Source of the DNA: Prinia subflava
Taxonomy: Eukaryota; Chordata; Aves; Passeriformes; Cisticolidae
Direction of reading: 5' to 3'
DNA: 64,000 nt
Assembly (NCBI RefSeq): GCF_021018805.1
Contig: NC_086247.1
Coordinates: 94,529,338 to 94,593,337 of the forward strand
In this document: positions 29,074 through 40,940 of the stretch, one piece after another
Layout of the letters: every line of letters begins with the position of its first letter
Position numbering within the stretch: the stretch's first letter is position 1
Notes under the pieces: model-generated
The model's database searches: none
The model's input: the letters and a program-made list of their open reading frames with translations, nothing else
Told to the model about the DNA's origin: nothing
Position numbers and translations under genes: made by a program

Positions 29074-29979
29074 ATTCTTGCAGCAGTTTTAGTTACTATA
29101 TTGGCATTTATGCTAAAGCACTGCGTGTTTAATCTTCATCGTTTTTCATGTTTAACAAATATTGGGTTTATCCCTCATCATGCCACATCTTTCCTGACAG
29201 GACATTGGTGGCTGAATGTCCACCTGTCTAAAATGACAGTTTTACCTACATGGTTCTAAAGACAGAGAACTTTTATCTGACCTTGATTCTTGAAATTATG
29301 CTTTTTACCAACATGCTCAGTGTACTCCCTTCTGATGAAGACATGGGAAACCTCACTGGCTTCTGAGTAAATTCAGTATGGAAAGTTATCACAAGCCTGA
29401 CTGAAAAACTACAATGTGGGGACACAAGTTGCAAGATTGGGAAAAGTGAGCCACAAAGTATGTTTGTGTTTGAAGAAGATATCCATGCATCTCCCAGCTG
29501 TCAAGAGCATCAAGACGTGGAGTCATCTTCAAGCAGTCTTTGGCTGATTGAACAGGATGTCTGACAAATGCTCTATCACTTTTGAATATCCTGAGTCTTC
29601 CATGGCTAACCTCAACTTTCTGATATTTGGGATGTTGCTTCTCACTTGGGTCCTCTGACACCCTAATCCCCAAGTTAGTGTCACTCATGGCAGTCAGTCT
29701 GTAGTGTTACAAGATCAGCTGAGGCATGGATCTCTAATAAGATTAAAATTCATCAGTATGGTTTTAGCCCTTTCCTTTTCTAAGGCAGAGGAACAGAATT
29801 ACTCAAGGCTTGCAGCAACAACTTCAAGCATTTGCTGAATATTATTTCCCCTTCTCTTCTCTGGGAAATCTACTAATTGTAGATTTGTATACATACTGCT
29901 AATTTGCATAAACTCCTTAATGAAAAGAGAAAACAAAAATAGCAAAAAGCATTTGATGTTTTGTTTGAAAAAATCTTTT
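28508..29979. other. Intergenic DNA, no gene seen
   Basis: It holds the A47 run and chance frames up to 99 codons. Nothing else recognised between the CR1 fragment and the SINE. Confidence 0.55.
29024..29070. repeat. A47 homopolymer
   Basis: Forty-seven uninterrupted A residues. I recognise no retroposed gene or SINE upstream that would explain them as a tail. The length may be unreliable in the assembly. Confidence 0.9.
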
Positions 29980-30117
29980 CACAGAATGACAGAACATTCT
30001 GAGTTGGAAGGGACCCACAGGGATCAAGTCCAACTCTTAAGTACATGGCACATATGGGGATCAAACCCATGACCCTGATGTTACTAGCACCATGCTCCAA
30101 CCAGCTGAACTAATTTG
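29980..30117 (-). mobile_element. tRNA-Ile-derived SINE with CR1-like tail (TguSINE1-like)
   Basis: Read on the minus strand, the head begins TTAGTTCAGCTGGTTGGAGC and continues GTGCTAGTAAC to GGGTTTGATCCCC, ending near TGTGCCA. This parallels tRNA-Ile(AAT) closely along the D-arm, anticodon arm and T-arm. The A-box equivalent is at 30101-30112 and the B-box equivalent (GGTTTGATCCC) at 30057-30067. The anticodon triplet is changed (AAT to AGT). The body then passes into CR1-type 3' sequence (GTCCCTTCCAACTCAGAATG) ending in octamer-like TTCTGTCATTCTGTG, which would let it use CR1 reverse transcriptase. This head-tail structure matches what I know of TguSINE1 of passerine birds. It is not a functional tRNA gene. 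Confidence 0.85.
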
Positions 30118-33100
30118 TTCATAACTAATAAATAATCTAATAAATAGCTAATTATTAAATAGCTATTATCTAATAAGTAACAGACAACTAATAAATATCT
30201 GACATCATACAGATTTGCATTTTTATGTGAAGTCACATATCTGTAAGCATGTGCTTTGATACTTCAGTAGTTAGTTTTTCAGAGATCAAGAGAAGAGAAT
30301 TGCTAAACATGTCCTTTCCAGGAGGACCCTTCACTCTATTCCCCTCTGTCTTGGTGGATACAGGTTTTACACTTCACATGAGCAATTACAAGGTCTTGTC
30401 CTTTGGGATGTGTCACCATTTTTTGAAACTTTGGAGTAGTTAGAAAACCCAAGCTCACTATTATTTTACAAATGCTTGTGTTAGCATCTTGTAGGATGCT
30501 AAGAAAACCTCTAGAAAGTTGCACATGCAGGTGTATTACACCTTCTCCTTTACATAGCAACTTCAAGACTCAGATGGGTGCAAATAAAATGGATGTCACA
30601 GAAATCTAGGAAAGGAATTTCACCCACTTTCCATGGGGAAATTAACTGCCCTCCCCCAGCTACCCTGACACCCAAATCCCAGATACAGTAGCCTTGAGTG
30701 ACAGCTGGATTTTGAATCCCATAGGGAGACTCTATGCCTCTTGACAGATTCGTTGTGACACTGCCCAGACTGCCTGCAAACTGGCAGACAGCTCTGTTTG
30801 CCAAATGTCGACATTATCTAATTGGCATTTCAGCCCACTTCTCGTTTTTAATGGACACGGGGAAGACCCAGCCAGCAATGTGCCGAAGCCGTGGCAGCGT
30901 GCTCAGGCTGTGCTGGCTGCAGCCTCCCTCAGGCAGCTGCAGGATGGCACCAGCACCCAGGCTGTGGAGGCAACTACTCAAAAGCTGCTGGACCACTTGA
31001 TGCAAAATACAGGAACTGAGGAGGAGAAACGAAGCACCAGAGGAATGGCAAATTCAGGGGTAGATGCTAGCAATCAAAGCAATGTGATGTTATTGTGGTG
31101 GCTAAATAGCTTACACCTCTTAATGTAATTTACAGCAAAAGCAGCTGTCATCTTTGAAAAAACAGGCTTGCCACAAACAAGAAGATAGTTTATACTGATC
31201 TGTGAAAAGTCTCCTGATGCATTATATCCAGAAACATCAAACCTTTGAGTGGGTAACTTGGTGTGGAGTTCACACAGCAAGCCATCTGCTGAAGCAGCTG
31301 AGAGATGGCAACTCATATATTAGGATAGCTGTCCATTCATAATTGTGGCCTACATCTCGAGAAATAGATCTGTTTCTCTTTTTCATATCTATCTGCCTGG
31401 CCTGTCAGAACCATGGTAGATTACTTTTTCTCACTGTACTAAACTGTGGTTTTCCAAATAAATTATTACACCTCTCTTGGCTTGCAGCAATAGTGTGGCA
31501 GAATGGATAAACAATTCACGTGCTTCAGTCATCGCTCTAAATCTTCATCAGACACCGTTTCAGTGGCTGCACCCTTTTATCTCAAACATGTCATTCCTAA
31601 TTTCCTGTCAGAGGGTCTTTACACATTATTTCATATTGCTTTAAATGACAGGATATACATCCATGGAAAAAACACTATACTGCCTAGTACTGCCTAGATG
31701 AGAAAAGGTCTGCTGCCAGAGGAAAAAACATGAGTACTTGAAGTTTTCTTGTAATTGAAATTGATACCAAATAAGATTTTTGAATCACACCACTCTAAAT
31801 AAAGTGTGTGGAAAAACCAATTAAAACTACTAGATAAACGAGATTTGAGAGTTTCAATTAAGCTACTCCAGCAATAAAGCAGAGAACAAATATGAAGAGA
31901 TATGATTACGTGTTTTTAAAGTAAAGGAAGATAAAATCCCCTTAGTAAAAGTCCAAAGTTTTGAAGTTTTTGAAGAAAACATTTCAATGAAATGTTTTCT
32001 TTCGATTTATATTTCTTTAAAGTTACCTTCATGTCAGTTGGTGGAGCTGGAATATTTTACATTGCACTTCTATTTGGTAAGAACAAATAAGTACTGCACT
32101 AATGATGGAGGACATTTTTAAAGCTTAACATCAAGATGGCTTTTAACAAGCTACTGTAAAAGGATTTTCCAGTTTTAGTGAGAACTATGACAGTATTCAT
32201 CATTCTAACAATATATTAAACATAAAGAAAAGCTTTCCTACAGTCTCAATAACATTTTCCATAATACCCCCTTCTAGCTGCATGCAGGTGCATGTTTTCA
32301 GCCACTCTTCACAGTTCCTTAACAATCATTACAAATCTCACTTATCTAAACTAGTGATTAAAAACCTTTAAGGGGAAGCTGTTTAATTAAAAGTAAAGTA
32401 GACATTTATTGTGTGTTTAGTGTGCCAATTTAGCTATGACCTAAGAACCATTCCCTAATTAAATTTTGTAAATCTTTCATATATTACAACTACAATATGA
32501 TAACAGAAGAAACCTAACAGCTAATTCAAAGCTCCTATGTGCTTTTCCCAAACATTAGGTTGGCTGTTTTAAAACTGGAGGCTGGGTTTTGCCCTGTAAA
32601 AGTCTGTGGGAATAGATTTATAGTTTTGCCATCAACTTGAACAAAACTAAAATGAAACCTGCAAAACTCATGGTCATGATTCATTTATGTTCATTGACCT
32701 TAATCTGTCATAATTTCTTTGGTTTCAGTGGAGTCAGTACTCCACATGTAGTATATCCTACAACTTAGAAACGTAATTTTTGTCAGAGTTTTCTTTATTA
32801 TATGCTTATGCATAGGTGTTCATCCTAACACAGGGATGTTTGCTATCTCCCAGGAATGCCGTGGTGGCTTAAAAGAGTGCTATAAAGCAGAGGCATGGCT
32901 GCAGCGCCTTGCAAGGCACAGGGCACTGACAGTGACGTGAGAACACATTTCTCTTGTTCAGTTTTTTATCGTTATTACTTCAGCGCTGACATCTGACCTC
33001 TTTAGCTGCCTGTGTGTACTGAAGTGTTCCTGGCTCACACCTGGTGTCGGTAATAAAGCACAGCATGCATAAATAATGAAGATATGTTTGTGAAACTTCA

Positions 33101-36100
33101 CTAAGTGGCAACTGCCTGTGACAGAGATCCTGCTACCAGCACTTACTGCTGTAAAGGTTTGTTAATGGAGGCTGCTCAGCGGATGACAAAATGACCCAAT
33201 TACAGTTTATTCCAAATGACATCAGGGTCATAAAAGGGAACAAAAGAGGAGGAAATGGCTCTGGTGGTTTGAAAATATATTGCTATGTATATTATTACAT
33301 CTGCACTTTTTGCTGTCACAGGAGGACTTCATATTCACATAAAACAATACCTATAGAAAGCCAAGTTAAAAAAGCAACTGTTGGCTAGACAGAAAAATGA
33401 TTGCTTGTGGCACTCTGCTGGACATGCTTTCCAGGAAATCATCTAGTGAGAAAGTCTTTTGAGACTGGGATAGGAGAGACATTTCTCCTGTCAGATACTT
33501 GATCAGAGACTTTCCAGATGAGCAAAGGGTTTCAAATTCAAGTAGTCAGTCCATTTGTAGGACAAAGCTCTCACATAAACAGTAAAGTACTTCTAGTGCA
33601 GGGTCTGTCGTATTCTGATTTATTCTGAAATTTCTAGATGAGGGCTGAAACTGTGGGCCCCTGGAGGACTAGACATATGGCCCAATTTACAGAAAAGTTA
33701 TTTGCTCCTAAATGCCCCTTCCATTGGAAAGGAGGAAATGTGTGTAAATGAAAGGAGACTGAGGAGCTCCAATGAGAAATCAGCAGGCAATAAAGTGTCA
33801 GTGATTTTGAGCCACTTGCAGTTAATTTTCCATTGGTTCCAGTCACCACTCTGCATAGGGAAGGAGGAAAGACTATTTAACTGGATTTCTTTTGCATGGG
33901 GACTCCACTGACACCTTGGGATGTACCTAATGTACCAGTGGGGTGAGAGAAGCTGTGTCAGGCTTTTTTCTGGCAAACGAGAGCAGCAAGGAGAATGTGG
34001 GCTCAGACCATAAGTGTCACTTGTGTGTATTCATCCAGGCAAAATGAAAATAGATCAGTTCAATTTGTTCTGAGAGACTGTGAGGCCAGTCTGGAAATCC
34101 TAGAAACACGTCTTAGAGAGTACAAATATTTAGGGACATTTTTAATTGAGGTCGTTAATTCGGGGTTATTTTTTTAACCTAGGAAGCCAAGGAAACCAAG
34201 GCCACAGAGAAGCATCACTTTGAGTACATCAGTTTCAGTTAACTGAATGAAATGCAGAGTCCTGCTACTCAGAGAAAGGTTGCCAGAAATCAGCTCTCAT
34301 TAATTCAGCTTCTCTATTACACTTTTCCTATGTTATAGTTGAGGAAAGTGATAAGTTGTTTTCAGTCCTGTTAGCATGTCTTAATAATTCACTGCTGCCC
34401 CAGCTCAGACAGCCTGCTCCCCTGCCCTACAAAAGTTTGATTTGTGAGGAATTAAATTTTTAGGAAAATCCATTTTCAAGAACTTGAGGGTTGGTTTGTT
34501 TTGGGCTTGGTCTCCTTGTTGCCTTCTTTTTTTCCTTTTGCATTGCTACATACTTGCAATCAACTGCTGTTCTGCAGGCAAGCAACAGGACAACAACCTG
34601 TTGTTGCATTCATTAGCACCTTACCAGCATAAAAACGCATTACTGAAGATATAGCAACAGGTCAGGGGCTGCCTAAGATGGGAATATTTGGATTTCCAAG
34701 GACTGCCTTTTGTGGTCACACTAAAGCGTATTTTCCCTATTAAGATGTAGCTTTAACTTTGTCATTTCAGTCTTCACTAGAGAGAAAAGATGCTTAGGTA
34801 AGACAGCTAGCTAAACACTTGGTTACATTTTCTTGACATAGTAATACATCTTTCAATAGCCTGTGGTTCAAAGCACCCTGGGCCACAGTTTAATGTTTAA
34901 TAGCTCTTAGTGAATATTTTTTGCACTGAGTTTTGAACCTGCATAATTTTTTGTCACCTATTTTATGCCAGCAGTAAATCAAAATAAACACCAAGCCTTC
35001 ACAGACAGCTAGTTTAATAGAGGAACACAATTTTCTCACAGTGATTGGATGCTTTCCTTGCAAAGTGTGATACTAATTGGAATATGTAATCTTCAGCCTG
35101 AAGATTTTGTTTTGGTAGAAATAATGATAAAACAAGTAGAGTCATATTTGCCTTAATAAAAAGTCATCCTACCATTTCAATATGAAAATGGGATTTGACC
35201 CTTGCTAGCTTAATGACTTTGAGAGAGAAATTGAGCAATAACACTTTTGGACAATTAGTCTCCACTGTGCTGCTTCTCCTAGTAGAGGAAATTATTTGCC
35301 TTCTACCCCAGCTCCTTTCTGATGCTTCTTGGAATCTTGCATGTGTTACTTTATTGTGAAGGAGAATCTTTCTTATATTCCAGGAATAGGTATGTGCCCT
35401 TGTAAAATCAACAAGATTAAGAAGCTTACCTTAAGGCAGTGATTCCTGTCTTAGCAAAATATGATGCAGATCTGCGTATCAATGCATCCTTTCACCTATT
35501 AAAAAGTGGATGAAAATTCTGGATAATAACCTGAAGGTAAATAATTTTTTTTCATTTATATTTGTGCAGTATTTCTAGGAGACATGTTTTCCATTTTGGC
35601 TTTTGTTTGTCAGCAGAAAAAGAAAGCCTGTTACTGCATAAATCCATGCTTTGTCATCCCAGCAGTCTCAATGGTATCTCATGAGATCACATCTTGAGAA
35701 GGAGATGTCTCAGAGAGCAGACCACAGGCAGTTCAGCGGTGCTGCTGCTGTCTCCCAGCTCCTGCTGTGAGAAACGTCCCAGAGACCTCAGTGTAAATGC
35801 TAGCACTCTGCAAAAGCAGAGCACATCCTCAGATTTTCTCCCCAAAATAGGTCCTCAGCAAGCAGTTGTCTTTTCTCATGCTCATTGTGTTGATGTAGAA
35901 CCAGTGTGATTAGGCAGAGAGAACACTGATGTAGTACAGCAGCAGGAACCTTTTGGAACGGAAGCAAAATAACAGCCTTAGTTGCTTGTCCTCTTTTCAG
36001 GAGTGCAGTAGTATTTATTCAGTGCATGAGAGCTCTTAGCCTCAGCCTTCTGACAAAATTTCTATTGTAGCTAATTATATTTTCCTTATCTACAAACCTC

Positions 36101-37211
36101 CCATGCTTCATCTAGCTTGAGTGGAACTTTTCCAACTGAATGTTTTTTCAGTAGAAAACTGCTGTTTGACTGAAAACAAAGCTCTTCTAAAAAAGTGTCA
36201 ACTTCAACAAAATCTAGAAAACAATTACAACTCCTTTGGTAAGGTTAAAATACCCCACATTAACCTTTTCAGAACAGTGACTCCATTTTTCATTTTGAAA
36301 TTACTCCTTCAGACTGTGTTATATTTTAAATTGAGAATAAAGTCTGGGGTCTAAAATTATACTGTTTTGAAAATGCCACTAAAAGTGATTTGACTTTATT
36401 CTGCTTCGGAAGCAAAATAAATCCTGAAATCCTGAAATTTCCTGTGAAAGGGAAATTCTGTATCCTTTGCAACTTTGCTCATTTGCTTTTGGTTCCATGC
36501 TGTGGTGCATGCTACTATCCTCATTGAGGAAACTGATGCATATCCTCCACATGGGACTTGTATTTCACTCATGGTGACTGTAGCTGGGTCTCACAAAGAG
36601 CCAAATTTTTCTTTTTTCCGTTGCCATGAAGTCTTATGCTGACCTGCTGTATTAACACATGTAAGAGCTCTGATCTCTTGCTCTTACAAGTGAACTGCTG
36701 ATACCTTTTTTGAAACTTCATATATCACAGCCTGTGTGTAACTGAAAACCAGTCACATATTTCTGCTTTACCTATACTGAAGAGAGAAAGAAATCAACAC
36801 ATTCTGTTGAAAAAAAACTTCTGAAATATTCACAGCTGGATGTCCTGTGCAGAAAATATCTGGTTTCTCCATTCAGATAACAATTCCCATATAACTTCAG
36901 CTGCTGGAATGAGTACCACATACCAAAGAGAACAAGACAAAGGGAGGCTCCAAAACACAAGGATTTACTGAGAACTTCTGGAACTGCATGTGAAAGTAAC
37001 AGGGGGCACAAAGTTACTTAATCTACTATTTTAACAGTGCCATTAGTAGATGGCGCAAAACATCCTTATTTGACTTTGCTTCTGGATGGTCCTTTTGGAT
37101 AGAGACAAATGAAGTAGGTTAGTGTCAACAGAGTAGTCTTTTGGTGACAATTCAGGCTGAACTTCAGGTGACACAACTCCTACTGTTGTCTGCCTTACAT
37201 TAGAAGGAGCA
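30118..37211. other. Intergenic DNA, no supported gene
   Basis: Mostly AT-rich. A locally GC-richer patch at 30720-31030 gives overlapping frames of 107, 88 and 63 codons on both strands, without any domain I recognise. TAATAAATA-type sequence repeats at about 30120-30200 just left of the SINE's 5' end. A low-confidence motif-dense block is listed separately at 32330-32560. Confidence 0.55.
32330..32560. promoter_or_regulatory. Candidate non-coding element, AT-rich and motif-dense
   Basis: TTTAATTAAAAG, CTAGTGATTAAAAACC, CCCTAATTAAATTTTG and AACAGCTAATTC provide repeated TAATTA-type cores within 230 bp with no repeat signature. A weak call based on motif density only. Confidence 0.18.
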
Positions 37212-37377
37212 TGTTTGGAATGGTCTGCCTGGGGAGGTGGTGGAGTCACCACCCCTGGATGTGTTTCAAAAAAGACTGGATATGGCACTTGGTGTCATGG
37301 TTTAGTTGAGGTGTTAGGACATGGGTTGGACTCGATGATCTTGGAGGTCTCTTCCAACCTAGTGATTCTGTGGAATG
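37212..37377 (+). mobile_element. CR1 LINE fragment, 3' end, relatively well preserved
   Basis: The segment reads TTTGGAATGGTCTGCCTGGG, then GAGGTGGTGGAGTCACCACC, GACTGGATATGGCACTTGGT, ATGGTTTAGTTGAGGTGTTA, GGTTGGACTCGATGATCTTG, TCTCTTCCAACC and TGATTCTGTGG. This is close to a common avian CR1 3' end, with fewer apparent changes than the other two copies, suggesting a younger insertion. It is 5'-truncated and non-coding. Confidence 0.9.
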
Positions 37378-38879
37378 TCTATGTCCTTGCTACCTCTGAA
37401 AATATACTCCATGGATCTTGTTTACTAATTGTCACTGAAAAAGAGCAATCTTAACATCTGGCCTCAGTGTCATCTAAAATGCCACAGGAAGAACAATGCT
37501 GAAGTATTTCATAAAGTTGTCATGAAGTTCAGTAAGTAATGTTTGCAAACATATCTTTCATAGATTGTCACCAGCAAAGGAGCTGTCTTTGAATGCTACT
37601 TCAGAATTATGTATCCTGCTTCAAACAAATCAAGTCAGCTTACCTCTAATTTTATTGCTTGAATATTGCTTGAATATTAGTTTGTGAGATTTAGGAGCAT
37701 CCCAGTGTCATTAGGAATGTTATGATCCACCAAAGAAAGTATCCCTAAAGTTGTAGTCCACAAACGTAGGTGCAAGCATTAGAGACTACTTGCAGGAGAC
37801 AGATAGAAAACCCAAGTCCTAACTTCATTAGTGCCTTATCTGTATAATTTCATGTCAGTTACTGCATCTTGCAACACTTATGCATCTGGCTGATGCATAA
37901 ACCTCTTCAAACAGAAATGCTGTGATATTTGTTATCCAACATGGCTAGCAGCTTTCTAGATGCTTGGAGTTGATGAAAGCAGTAGTATCTGAATACAGCT
38001 TATTACAGCTCTTCATAACAGGAGTACAAGGACTGAGATCACAACACTGGTAAAGAATGCTCTGACCAAGCCTTATCAGAAAACATCTATTTATCAAAGC
38101 AAAATAACTTTCATGAAAATTCTTCAGGTTTTATACATCCTAATTAAATCACGGGTGTGGTTCTGATGGAGAGTTGCCTATAGGAAAGATCTCATTAGAA
38201 ATACAAGTGACCTAAACTCCCAAGGGCAAGGATGGGATTTCTGACATCCTTTCACATCCTTGCCTTACTAGCCTCCTACTAGAAATGGAGGACTCTGTAA
38301 CTGATATCTTGCAGGGGAATTCTGAAATTTGCTACTCTTTCAATTGGGTGGTTTGATGCTGCCAGCTTCCCTAAACAAGCAGGAAATATATAATGCTGGA
38401 CTAAGCTTGGCTCTTTGTCCAGAACATGAAAGGATACAAACCCATACCCCACTTAAGGCAATCAGTTTTGTTAGTGAATCTAATGGATTTCTGAACCTTT
38501 TCTTTAAAAGAATCTGATTAAACCTTCTTAAGGTTCCCTTCTAATACAATTTTGTCAGGTAGTCCACCTGGAAACTCTGGTACCAGCCCCTCAGCCTGAA
38601 CTCAGATAATACTCTAGGAGACTTTGCTAAATTGTTTCAGATAATATGTTCAGCAGTACACAGCCCAAGATTAGGTTGTCTGTGAAACAAATTCATATTA
38701 AATGGTTATTTGAATACCAAATGAAAAAATAATTCTTCCTTTTCCTTCCCCCCTCAGAATCTCTCATACACTATTGAAATTTCACTTAGGCCAAATCATC
38801 TTGGTGATATATGGGGGAGAGAGGGATAGTTCTTCCATCCAATTTCATGTGAAAATGTGTAATTACTAATCAAAAAAGC

Positions 38880-39310
38880 ACTTGGATAGTAGGAAAGATT
38901 TCTTTATTCAAGGAGAATTATAAGGAAGCAAATTTCCAGAGGAGCTAAAAAATATGCAAGTCATGCCAAAGTATTGATTGCATAATAATGTGATGTCAAT
39001 AGCGCAGAATAATCATGTTTGCAGGTGGGAGCCCTACATACATTGTACAGCAAAGATTTTACTGTTGAAATGGAAATATAAACCAAGCTGTATGTATTTC
39101 TAGAAAGTAAATTATTATTCTCATCCTAATACCCATCTTGTAAATCATGATAAAACATTATCATCTCTTTCTTGGACTGACTAATGAAAAAGGAAAAATT
39201 CAGTGTTTGGAATTAAATCTGATGTGGATGACATTTAAGGTCATGAAAGGCAATCTTAGTTGCACTGAAATCTTTTAATCTTATTTGCAGATTACTCCAT
39301 CAGTGGCTCC
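38880..39310. promoter_or_regulatory. Candidate distal enhancer block
   Basis: The block is free of repeats, with motifs such as AAATATGCAAGTC (octamer-like), ATTGATTGCATAATAATG, TCATGTTTGCAGGTGG and TAAATCATGATAAAAC. It contains no ORF. POU and homeodomain-type motifs suggest regulatory DNA; the call is unproven. Confidence 0.22.
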
Positions 39311-40087
39311 CTGGAGTTGCAAAAGGATTTCATTCTCATATCTTTATTATTTAATTGAATGTTGAAAGTGTAACATATTGTAAATTGCTCTTAATTTAAA
39401 AAGTACTTTCTTGTCTCAACATCATCGTATTTTCAGAGCTACAGGAGTACTGACTCAGAAATATACCTGGGCAAATTCAACAGTGGCATGCAAAGTGGTT
39501 GGATGTAATTAGGTAAGGAAATTACTATAGGGGGTGAAGTACATAATCATACTTAATTGTGATTCAACAGATGTTCAAAATTACTGTAACTTACACCAAT
39601 CTCATGGAATAGCCAAATTTGATTCTATATTATATCAGGATGCAGTTCCCATTGAAATCAGCAGGTCCACATAATTCAGGCTACAGACTACCAACTTCTG
39701 CAAGCAGGAATCTATTTGGCCCTGTGCAAATACAGATCATGGGGAACTGGTATGTTTTCCCTTGTCATGGTCATTGCTTTCTCTACAACCTGCTGTTAAC
39801 CAATGTTTAAAATGTTGCTGTTCTTCACTCATCGGAAATGCCTGGACTTCCTAACCTCCAACACCTCTCCAAGGACTAAATTTTACTTTCAGCAACTGCA
39901 TTCAAGACAGCTTTCCAAACAGCCTGAGTAGCCAACCCAAGAACAATTTCCTGGCTGGCCTAGCACACTAGCACTGAGGGTGCTGATTGTTTAGGTAGGA
40001 GCCCCTCAGAGCTTGTTTTAACTATTCAATGAGCCTGAAGTTGAACTCCTGTCTTCATGTGGCCTGGACTGAAATTTCACTCAGCAA

Positions 40088-40114
40088 AGTTGTATCAACA
40101 GAGTTGATACAACT
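40088..40114. repeat. Perfect 12-bp inverted repeat with 3-nt loop
   Basis: AGTTGTATCAAC and its exact reverse complement GTTGATACAACT are separated by AGA. A direct duplication of CTCACTGGTTT follows at once (copies near 40113 and 40129). There is no downstream T-run in terminator style and no gene nearby, so I treat it as a local mutational palindrome. Confidence 0.8.
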
Positions 40115-40828
40115 CACTGGTTTTTTTTCTCACTGGTTTGTTTTGTTGTTTTTTTTTTTCTTACCTCCATTCATCTGGAGGTGTGATCCATGGTTCCTGG
40201 GTTAAGGTGAAGAATGCAGCTCTCTCTCAATTACAGAAAGAACCAACAATGTGGGTGGTTTTACCTTGTATTCTTGATGCAAAAAGCGTAAATCCTACCA
40301 CAAAGACAATGTGAACCTGGACTGTAATCACTCCCCAACACAGGCTACTCAGTCTGTGTGTAAAGGCTTTACACATGCATGCATTTGAAGATATTTTTGA
40401 AAGACACTAGGAGGTATGGCACAAATTGTCAAACAGTGATGGCAGAATGAGGCTAAGGATGGGCAAACTCCACACTTCAGTGATCTGCCATGACAGAAGA
40501 ATAGTTACTTCAGCCACATGACACTAAGCATTCCAGAACACAGCCTTTCCTGGTCTGGTGCCCTCAGGTAGGAAAAGCCAGTGGAGAAAACACACTGTGC
40601 ATGTCCATTGATGTCACTCCACCTAGAAGCCAGACAAACTGCAGGAGTTTTTGACACTAGGAGCAGCATCTGCAGGGTCCCTCAGTGAGGCCACCTGTCC
40701 TGAGACCATCTTCATTACCTCTGCAAAGGAGCTTAGAAGAGTTTTCTCTCATTACCTTCTAGCACTTCCAAGTGTTTCTTGTAGGACAATCCAATTCATT
40801 TTCCAGCCAGTGCAGGGCTATCTCTGGT

Positions 40829-40940
40829 AGGTATTTACACAGCAACAATCACAAACTGCTTGTGCACAGGTATTTATAGACCACCAATCACAGGCAGTTG
40901 TACCTAATGATACATGTGTCAAATCAATCATGTGTCAAAT
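40829..40940 (+). repeat. Imperfect tandem duplication, about 39-bp unit, plus CATGTGTCAAAT direct repeat
   Basis: AGGTATTTACAC...CAATCACA (from 40829) is repeated imperfectly as AGGTATTTATAG...CAATCACA (from 40868). CATGTGTCAAAT then occurs twice with 16-bp spacing (40913 and 40929). The block could be a degraded mobile-element terminus or a local minisatellite; I cannot assign a family. Confidence 0.5.

Noticed and set aside
30044..30113. Functional tRNA-Ile gene on the minus strand
   Set aside because: The anticodon and several stem positions are altered and the sequence runs straight into a CR1-type tail, so it is a SINE head.
30720..31128. Possible exon or processed pseudogene (107-codon frame with Gln/Ala/Thr-rich middle)
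   Set aside because: Locally GC-richer, but I recognise no protein family and no clear splice sites. A BLASTX search would decide.
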